Shown here piece by piece: positions 55,000 to 64,000 of a DNA stretch of 64,000 bases. How positions within the stretch are numbered: the first letter of the stretch is position 1; each line of letters opens with the position of its first letter. Made by a program: the position numbers and the translations under genes. Below the pieces are notes generated by a model, which worked only from the letters and a program-made list of their open reading frames with translations, had not been told where the DNA came from and did not search any database. The stretch is from Colias croceus (taxonomy: Eukaryota; Arthropoda; Insecta; Lepidoptera; Pieridae), in NCBI RefSeq assembly GCF_905220415.1, contig NC_059539.1, forward strand, positions 9,734,001 to 9,798,000. Direction: 5' to 3'.

Positions 55000-57660
55000 G
55001 ATTCGGCCAAGCGACTCATGAGTGATGGCACACGCACTCTTTGCTTCTCGGCCGAGTCACGTGGACCCACCTACACAAAAGAATGGTGGCATATTCGATT
55101 AAAAGATTCTTGTTTATTTTTTTTTTCATTTGAATAATTTATTAGTTATTTAAAATAATCATATCTGTTATGTATAAATACTACTTATGGTACATCTAAT
55201 TTTGTTCTTGTATTGTTAAATAATTATGTTTTAATGAAATAAATGACTGTTAACAAAATAATGATTTTTTTATTTTTTTCCCATATCTTCCCCTGAACTT
55301 TCAACAGTAAGAATTAAATATAATTTCATATTAATATAATGTAAGCAGTGACTTATCATTTTCAAATAAATGGAATTGGAGAAACAGGTGTTTACGGTAA
55401 AAGTACCGTATACCAACACGGAAATTTATAAAACAAAGCAAGAGGAAGTCCTCTCTTGTAATCTATCGAAGCTTTTTTCTCAATAGAAAACAATGTTGTT
55501 GAGTGCTTTAATGCTACTTAATACGCAGCTTTTGTCATGCCGCGCTACAGTGTATTCAAAATTTAGTTGAGCTGCCGAAGCCAACCCAAAGTTATCTACG
55601 AGTTAATGACGTGGAAGGTTTCTCATAGGGGTCAATGTCATTGCAATTTTATATTCGACTGAGGGAGCCCGTGGCCATGTCGGCCATTACGGACGCGGTG
55701 ACTCGGAGTTTAAGCGTATTACGTTGCCCTGTCATTTAGCATGAAAAACCTCGCATCCCAGATACGGCATGTATTAAATAAGCGAGTGGGGGTGAAGGGA
55801 CGTTATTCTAGGGCTGACGATTTGAATTCAACAACGATTTAAACCTAAATGCATGTACGCATAAAATATTTAACGAATTTCCTTTTATAATTATAATATA
55901 CAACATCTCAATCTTATCATTGTTGCCATAACAAAAGCAGCTCTAATTTTGATCACAACATTGCTAGGACGAATGTGGGCGTGAATAATAAAATCTGCAT
56001 TCATTTTGTGAATTGCTTTTCTCATCCATGTAATCGAACAAAGAAACTGAATGGTCCAAACAAATTTAAGAATATGTTGTTTGCAGGTATTTACTTCATA
56101 GTGGGATATCGATCTAGAACTTTTATAAATATTTCCGTTACTGAATTTGACGTGTCTGTTACAATATTATGGCTTTGTTCTGACATTTAATTTTCGTCAC
56201 AGAGTAGCCCTAGCGCAGGGGGAATACGGGAGGCACTCGGTCTGGCTCGGCGTCGCCCCGGCAACGTGAGATATTGATCTGCGCGCGCGTCCCGCCCCCC
56301 GCGCCGCCCCCGCGCAGCTTCCCTGCCCCCCCTCTCGCCCCCCTCCACCCCACCCGCGCCCTTGATTCTGCACGGCCGCCGCCCTCTCACCCCATACAAA
56401 TATGTACTTATTACACTTCACACTACATACTCTTGTAATCCAATGAAGAAAGGAGAATGGGCATTTTACTATGGAAGTCGGGCCTGAACACTTGAGTTGG
56501 ACCAATACACATGAGATTTTGTTTTTATAATAGATCATAACACAATATACATAACGGGGAAAATAAATATAAAAAAATAATCAACCGGGTTTTTGTACAG
56601 TCACATCAAGTTTTAGTTTTTCATCAAGGTTTAGTTCTTTGTGTATATAATATTTTTTGCAATTAATAACTGTTATAAGAAAATGAGAATATCTTTATGT
56701 TACTCCAATTCACTTACAAAGACGTACTAATCTAATAACCGAAATACACTAATATTATGTTTTGTAACAGATACTTATACCGTGTTTATTATAATTCAAC
56801 ATAGTTAGACGTTCTTTATTGTGGTTAAACTCAGTCACTCCAGTGACAATTAGGTTTATATTTACTTCACTGGAATTAAAAACACTGTTTTTGTGCGCAA
56901 AATAATAGCCAAATAAATAAAACTTTTTGCCTTGACTGTACAACCCGGTTGATTCATTTTTTTATTTTATTTTTTTCGTTAGGTATGTGTAATGATCTAT
57001 CACAAAAACAATATTTCGTGTGTATTGGTCTTAACCCAAGTTTCAGGCCCAATTTGACGCGTCCTCCTTTCACTTGTGCTTTTAAAATCACGTAAAACGA
57101 ACCCCCTACTTTATACTTCCTAAATATAGTCGCGCTAGACTGAGTTTCATGAATTGCTTTATAAGTTCAAATAATTTATGCTGCGTAGGAGACAAAGCGC
57201 GCCCTACTTCTGTTTTACGTGTAGGTGTGATCTGCCTACGTCAAAATGTACACACGCTATGCAGTATTATAAAATCGAACCTTAGAATAAAGTAGTGTAA
57301 ATATTATGTTCTAAGCTTCCATTTTGTTCATTAATATTATAAAAAAAGTTTCATTAAAAATCGCTATAAGAGAATTATAAAAAATACTTACCTACACCAA
57401 TCTACACTGGCTGTGACAAACACACAAAGGTGTGAAAAGGTGACGAGGGAGATAAATTATTATTTTCCCAGAAGAATCTAGAAATAAGAGAGAGAAACAC
57501 TCGGCGTATCTATTGGAAGGAGGTATAATGTAGTGGAAAATTTTGGGTATGAGGTAGCCGCAGACAAAGGTATAATCTCAGTTACCTACGTATCACTCTG
57601 AGTAGCTAGCTCTAGTAGCGTAGCAAAAATATATAACTGAGATTTTGGAAGAATTTGCCT
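55000..57660. other. Intergenic, no gene seen; GC island at 56195-56395
   Basis: Mostly AT-rich DNA. A 200 bp island at 56195-56395 is extremely C/G-rich (CCCGCCCCCCGCGCCG-type). It could be a promoter or 5' leader of a neighbouring gene; the minus-strand frames in it are glycine/arginine-rich and not convincing. A smaller GC-richer patch lies at 55640-55780. No splice-bounded exon was recognised. Confidence 0.5.
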
Positions 57661-57661
57661 T

Positions 57662-58241
57662 TTTAGGGTTCCGTAGCCAAAATGGCAAAAACGGAACCCT
57701 TATAGTTTCGTCATGTCCGTCTGTCCGTCTGTCCGTCTGTCCGTCTGTCACAGCCGATTTACTCGGAAACTATAAGTACTACAGTGATGAAATTTGATGG
57801 GAATATGTGTTGTATGAACCGCTACAAAAATATGACACTAAATAGTAAAAAAAAGAATTGGGGGTGGGGCCCCCCATACATGTAACTGAGGGATGAAATT
57901 TTTTTTTTCGATGTACATACCCGTGTGGGGTATCAATGGAAAGGTCTTTTAAAATGATATAAAGTTTTCTAAAAAACATTTTTCTTAAAGTGAACGGTTT
58001 TTGAGATATCAGCTCTCAAAGTCGTAAAAAGTATGTCCCCCCCCCTCTATTTTTATAACTACGGGGTATAAAATTCTAAAAAAAATAGAGGTGATGCATG
58101 CTAATTAACTCTTTCAACGATTTTTGGTTTGATCAAAGTATCTCTTATAGTTTTTGAGATAGGTTGATTTAACTGTAATTTATTATATTTGCTGCTACGG
58201 AACCCTTTGTGCGCGAGCCCGACTCGCACTTGGCCGGTTTT
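57662..58241 (+). mobile_element. CGGAACCC interspersed element, about 580 bp
   Basis: It begins TTTTAGGGTTCCGTAGCC, then GTCCGTCTGTCCGTCTGTCC, and ends CTACGGAACCCTTTGTGCGC, GAGCCCGACTCGCACTTGGC, CGGTTTT. AGGGTTCCGTAGC near the start is mirrored by GCTACGGAACCCT near the end. It is a widespread moth and butterfly repeat as far as I recall. No open frame. Confidence 0.82.
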
Positions 58242-58858
58242 ATTATGTATGAATACATTATAATACACGTAGCCATGGTTCAAACATATTATTAAGAGGT
58301 TGGAGTCAATATTGTTAACTATGTAAATTTTAAGTAAGTTCCTATTGTAAGTTTAAACAAAATTGAAAAAGATTGTGTGTAGTTCGTTTTGGTACATATG
58401 GTTAATAGTTAGGTAGGTACCTTATAATAAACATAGCAATTAAGAAATCCATAAATTTCATTCCAATTTGAGTCCAAACATTTGATTTTCATGTAATAAA
58501 TATTATTTAAACTCAAGGCTATTTCCACTAGTTACTAATGTATAATATAATAAAGGCTGGACTGCATATATTTTACTATTATGTATATACCTAAATAGGT
58601 AAAATATATATCTATGAAGAAAATTCTATGAAGTGTATGGCAATTGGCAAAGTCAATGTTTAATTATATATAATTACAATCCAGTGTTTAAAAACATATT
58701 AGGTAAGTATATAGTATTTTCAAATGACTTAAAATGGAGGCGGTTCTCAATTCGACTTTTTTATGGCTTCACCTCAGAATTTTCGCCTGGGTGAACCGAT
58801 TTTTTTACCGTAGATGTCACGTAGCTTTGAAATATGACAGTGACTAGTAGTGAAATAA

Positions 58859-59065
58859 TCCATACTTCCATACTACTATTATGAATGCGAAAGTAACTCT
58901 GTCTGTCTGTCTGTTAATGTCTGTCTGTCTGTCTCAATCACGCCTAAACTACTGAACCAATTTGCATGAAATTTGGTATGGAGATATTTTGATACCCGAG
59001 AAAGGACATAGGCTACCTTTTATTGCGAAATATGTACGACGGGCGAAGCCGGGGCGGACCTCTAG
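58859..59065 (+). mobile_element. Short non-autonomous Helitron
   Basis: A|TCCATACTTCCATACTACTA ... GGGCGAAGCCGGGGCGGACC-T-CTAG|T, with CTGTCTGTCTG runs inside. Nearly the same sequence as 62957-63143. Confidence 0.88.
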
Positions 59066-59069
59066 TAAT

Positions 59070-62000
59070 ACATAATATCATCACCATTTTAATGAAAGGA
59101 ACCTGAATATTATGTATATGAAATAGAATAGTCATCTAATTTGCCCATTATAAAATGTATTTATACCGACTAAGCTCATCTTTGTTTCTCATTTTGAAAA
59201 TAGGGAAGCAATAAGTCACCAGTGCAATTAGAAATCTCTGTAGCATGTCAACTGTAAACCTTCGTAGCATAGTCTATTCTGTAGCTCTCTCAGGTTAAAT
59301 TGATCATGGACAATGCTTTAGTGTTCAGAGTACAATTAAGCTGTTATATGTAACTATCTAAGATATTTACTGCAAAATACAAGTTCTTCATTTAAATATA
59401 AATACAAATGATTTAACAGTTTAAAACAATTTTAAATGAAAATATCAGACAGGTAGAGTCACATCACATCGTTGTTATTTTACTGAAGAATAGCTAGAGA
59501 TAATATATATATTATTATCTTGGTGTTCAATATAATAATATAATTTTCAAAATTATTTATTTTCAAATACAAAATAAGAAAGCAATTTTATTTAGATGAT
59601 GATTTCATCTTACAAATAAAAGATAATTTTGATCAAAAGATAATCGCTAATTAAATTTACTCGCCACGGCTCACTACTGAGTTACTATAGGTGCTTTTCA
59701 GTTTATTTTCCGAGAGGCTGAGGGGTGGCTCCCGATACCTGCGTCCAATTTGCCCGTTGCTATGACGAGAGACATGCTATTATCTCAGCGAGAGTATTGT
59801 ATTTCATTTAGAACGTTTGAGAGGAATTAATTAGCCCGCCAACTCGACCTGTGATTGAAACACGTTGGTGTATCTAATTGAAATTGTTAGCAGTTGTTCT
59901 TTGTTCACGTTTTACACAGGTTTCACGTTGAAATACCTAGATTTAATTTATAACATCAAAAGCAGTATATTTTAAAAGAACTTTAGCTATGTTTATTTGC
60001 ACTACAGATCATTATACCTATATAACTTTTTGAATATTATGTTAATAAAAAACTTACATAAAATATTGTAACACATTTTATATACCTAGGCAACTATGTA
60101 AAATTATTATAAATGGTCAAACGCAGTAAACCAAGTTCTTTTATAAACGCTACGTAAACAAGCCAACTCATCACCATGCAAAATGTTAAACTTTCTTTGG
60201 CTTTCCAACAAAATTGGAGAAAAACAAACAGTTCGTGTTATTTTTGCATTTAATTTCTATATTTTACTCCGTCCACAAACTTCACAACTGTTCGTGTTCT
60301 TTCCGCTATCCAAATAAACGTTCGACCCTTTTAATTGAATGATATACGTTTCAATGCTTTCAACCTCCGCTTTTATTTTCCTAATATATTTGGTAACATT
60401 TCCTTTGAAGAGTTATAATATTCACAAATCATTTGTGAATGCTCAAGGTTCTGAATAAAAATGACAAAAAGAGGGACAATTCAAATAAGCATGAATTTGT
60501 AGCTATGCAAAGTTAGATTGCTTCCTTAAAAGCTCATGTGACGACATTGAAATGATACTATGATATATTGTAATCGGAACAACAGAAACTTTTTTAATCC
60601 TACAAGCAATCAACTGGACCCTAGATATACTATACCTTAAATTTCAATTGTAATTTATTTCTGAACAAATGCTTAACGATAATATTATTTTATAAATGTT
60701 GCATAAATACGAACTATGTATAAGCTTTGCGGTTAGCATGTCGTAATTAAAAACTCGTTTATCTCAAAAATCCATTTTGAAATGCGGTTTCGTTCGTTTG
60801 TAAAATAATTACATTCGAAACCGCTGGTATTAATGTGTTTAAGCCGAGGGAAATGTAATGAATTACGGTTCAGTTTTGTTTTATATTTTTAACGTTATAG
60901 AATTGTATTTAAAGAATAAATGAAACAATAAAATAAATTAAATTAAGTAAGTACATATTATGCGTAACCTATAGGTAGGTATTACCTACTTTATACACTA
61001 ATAAATTGGCGAATAGAATTGATAGTAGATGCATACCCATTATTAGATATTTACTTATGATAAAGCACTCGTAGTAGTCTGCCATATTATTGCAAGCAAT
61101 AGATGCTCGGATATAATTTACGTAGGTACTAGCAGATTTCCTTTGATATTGGATTACGGGCCCCATAGAGAGCTAGCCCGAACTGCGCCACCCCACAATA
61201 CCCCAACGCACATACAAATGCATACAGGTGTATTTATTAACCCAAAACAGTTCGGTTTTCGCATTATGTGTGTTCATCATCGCTAACGTGTGAATCATTG
61301 TTTAATTGAAGCTGCGCAGGGAGCGGGCGGGAACGCATCGATCGTCTCCCGTTGCCATGACTACGCTCCCCGTTCTCACCGCCCGATTCATTTGTAATCA
61401 TTTGTTTCGCGACCATCGAATAATGGTGCTCGTCAAACAGCGCGAATTTGATGAATTACTATCAGGTACATAACTGTAACACGCGACGCTGTGTGCATGT
61501 ACCACAGCGTGGGACGACCTTTATCGAAAATTTTCGAAGCGTAAGATGTAATACGGCACACGAGCCGCTCAAATGGTTCCCAATCAAGTAGAAAGAACGA
61601 TATTTTCAACTTTTGTAATTCTGATTTTGCCCTTAATAAAGTTTGAAGAGATTTATTTTTCGATGTTTTATTACAATCAAATTATTTTATTTATTTATTT
61701 CTCCTCACAATCCCTAGTTACATAACTTAATCAAGATACATACAAAATCGTTTTTATTTTAAAGATATGTTTTTCAAGACATGAAAAGAATACAAAAACT
61801 TTTATCATGAAATATTACTTCTGATCATAAAAAATGGTTTATGTTATTTGCTACGGTCATAGGATAATATAATATAATTCTTTTAACATTGTATGGAAAA
61901 GATAAACACTAGAAAGTGAGCTATAAAGATGGGACACCTAATAAAGAACATAAATTCAGTGAGCCGCAAAACACACAAACCCTTCACCGACGAATTCATA

Positions 62001-62956
62001 TCATTTGACTGGCTCAGAAAAAATAGTATTAGATTAATATAAGCCATCTTTTTAAATAAATTATTATTATGTAAGCAAGTAGGTAACAGTTTTCTAAAAA
62101 AATATAGACATCTCGCAGTAAACTATACACGAAAAGTAAAAATGTAGAACACCAATTTATTCGAGTATATTAAAAACTCTTGAGCGAGTCGTTACCGTAC
62201 TTAGTTTTTAATGATTACGTACTGTATTTTTACGAGCTACGGCGGCGAAGCTACGCCGTAGCCCCTTGAGTTTGAACAAGCTCTCGCACAATGATGTAAG
62301 GACGTGTATTAATGCAGTGTGCGTATTTTGATTAAATTTACATTATTTCTCCCATGCAGTTGGTTTTATCGTTTCATTTAAAAAAAGAGCACTTAAATTT
62401 TGATCAGCTACAAAAAATAAACCCTTAGAATAAACCTAAAATAAAAATGCATATAAAACCAAATTAAAATTCCATGAACTAACATTTTTGTTTATTTTAA
62501 CTCCCTGCGCTAGCCTGTCAGCTTGCAACTATGTTGAAATTTTCGATAACATGCATTCAACGTTGGAGCGGAAATTTCTGTTATGCATAGAAGAGGTTGC
62601 ACAAAATAAAATATTCGAGCTTCGCAAAGCAGCTTCAATGTTCGTGAGCATAATAGAATTTCAATTTTTCTCTCTTTTTACACATACCTTCGATACCTTC
62701 ATACGATCTTGAAAATTTAGAATTTCGTGTAAAATAGCTTTTTAAATAGGATTTATCATGCCGTTGTGATATTTCATCTGTAAAATTTATTATGGACTTG
62801 CTATCATCCATTTGGTAGAAAAGGGATTTAAATCCCACCCCTACCTACCTCATACCTTGATTAAAACTCAATAATATTTTGAATAATGATTCTATTAGAA
62901 TTGGTATATTGGGAAAATTTGAATTTGTAATTTGCAGCATTACCTCTAATTACCTA
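59070..62956. other. Intergenic, no gene seen; small GC-richer islands
   Basis: AT-rich apart from patches at about 59700-59880 and 61150-61520. Both patches contain CCCGTTGC(T/C)ATGAC (59753-59766 and 61348-61361). No exon with plausible protein homology was recognised. The islands may be regulatory elements or exons of an unrecognised or untranslated gene. Confidence 0.45.
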
Positions 62957-63143
62957 TCCATACTAATATTATAAATGCGAAAGTAACTCTGTCTGTCTGT
63001 CTGTCTGTTACTCAATCACGCCTAAACTATTGAACCAATTTTCATGAAATTTGGTATGGAGATATTTTGATACCCGAGAAAGGACATAGGCTACCTTTTA
63101 TTGCGTAATATGTACCACGGGCGAAGCCGGGGCGGACCACTAG
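62957..63143 (+). mobile_element. Short non-autonomous Helitron
   Basis: A|TCCATACTAATATTATAAAT ... GGGCGAAGCCGGGGCGGACC-A-CTAG|T; the cleanest copy in the window. Confidence 0.9.
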
Positions 63144-64000
63144 TAGTCATATAATTCCATAAATTAATAAACGTAGAACTGGTCACTCAACAAATTGGAT
63201 ATCTACGAGTATGTTGATATAAAATTATGATTACTAGTTATTGTGATGTATTTATATTATATTAAATTATTTTCCTAATCAGTCCTTCAAATTTAACTGA
63301 TGAAGGAAGTTCTTTTTCGGTTCCCCGTTGCTTAATAAAACTACGAAGATTAAGTCTCAAAGGTTTTCTTATTAATTATCCTCGATCAGACTACAAAAGA
63401 TATAAAAAGCGTACCTACCGCGGTCGTAAGCTGGGGTGACGAACAGCGGGCGAGAGCCTGGCAAAGTGTTGGGTTTTCTCGAATAATTTTAATAGAAGTT
63501 CTGTGTGGGTCGTAGCGAGGGAGGGTGCGGTCGGGTGGAGGGAGGTCGCAAAATGAGATTTCCTTTGAGCCGGAGCGCGGCGGTGACCGCGACCAGCTTC
63601 GAATCGTGTCCCTCATATATCATGCGACGCACTCATGTACATTTCATAATATACGTCGGGCCCGCTCTCGCCTTGTGTAACACTCGCACACTTTTACTTC
63701 CATTATTAATTGCAGTGTCCGAGCTTTTTCGCTATATAGTTTGCATGTGTTTCTTTCTTTGTGCTGTTGTTTGAGATATTCATATAATTGGTACATTTAA
63801 AATAAACAAAGAGAGTGTAGATAATATTCAAAATTTAAATTAGTAAATTATATAAATATTAAAACGCAGAAATGAATTGACAGTGTATTAAACTAACTCT
63901 AGACCTAACCTTATTTAAAAAAAAGTCTTATTTATCGTTTATCCATTGCGCGATAAGCTTTATAAGCTCCTAGCAGGAGAGCAGATAATTGTTTTTACTA
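63144..64000. other. Intergenic, no gene seen; GC-richer patch 63410-63670
   Basis: A purine-rich, GC-rich stretch around 63500-63610 contains a short plus-strand frame (63505-63774) of low complexity at its start and no recognisable domain. It is probably not coding. Confidence 0.4.

Overview
This window looks like a piece of an insect nuclear genome, most likely a moth or butterfly. It is AT-rich, its genes have many short exons with GT-AG introns, and it is littered with short repeats of kinds familiar from Lepidoptera. These include non-autonomous Helitrons that all read A|TC...CTAG|T, a tRNA-derived SINE, palindromic MITEs, Tc1-like and PIF/Harbinger DNA transposons. The order-level assignment is inference from these repeats; the exact species cannot be told.

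Layout. Positions 1-939 are a tandem satellite of about 100 bp monomers arranged as 300 bp trimers. The first two exons of the mitochondrial elongation factor EF-Ts gene lie on the minus strand (1395-2173); its remaining exons would be left of the window. A divergent intergenic stretch of about 2 kb (2174-4238) holds a small TTAA-flanked MITE and a poly(A) retroposon with a 12 bp target duplication.

Almost all the rest, 4239-54423 on the plus strand, is one gene: an axonemal inner-arm dynein heavy chain of the DNAH7 type. I could join 73 exons, each with GT/AG borders and compatible phase, into one open frame of 3,993 residues, close to the roughly 4,000 residues usual for this family. In order the exons encode the N-terminal tail, linker, AAA1 to AAA4 with P-loops, the stalk with the microtubule-binding tip, AAA5, AAA6 and the C-terminal domain. 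The 6.75 kb intron between exons 68 and 69 holds a SINE and a complete-looking PIF/Harbinger transposon with two genes (a three-exon DDE transposase and a MADF protein in antisense overlap). The intron between exons 65 and 66 holds a Tc1-like element with arms of about 640 bp in inverted orientation.

From 54424 to 64000 I see no convincing coding gene, only repeats and a few GC-richer islands that could be regulatory or belong to a neighbouring gene.

The most unusual signal is in the dynein gene itself. At least six places carry partial copies of a neighbouring exon in the adjoining intron. Most copies are decayed, but the copy of the AAA1 Walker B exon (13951-14148) differs from its source at 20 of 66 codons and every change is synonymous. 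That copy is either a selected alternative exon or a recently inserted piece of a divergent haplotype.
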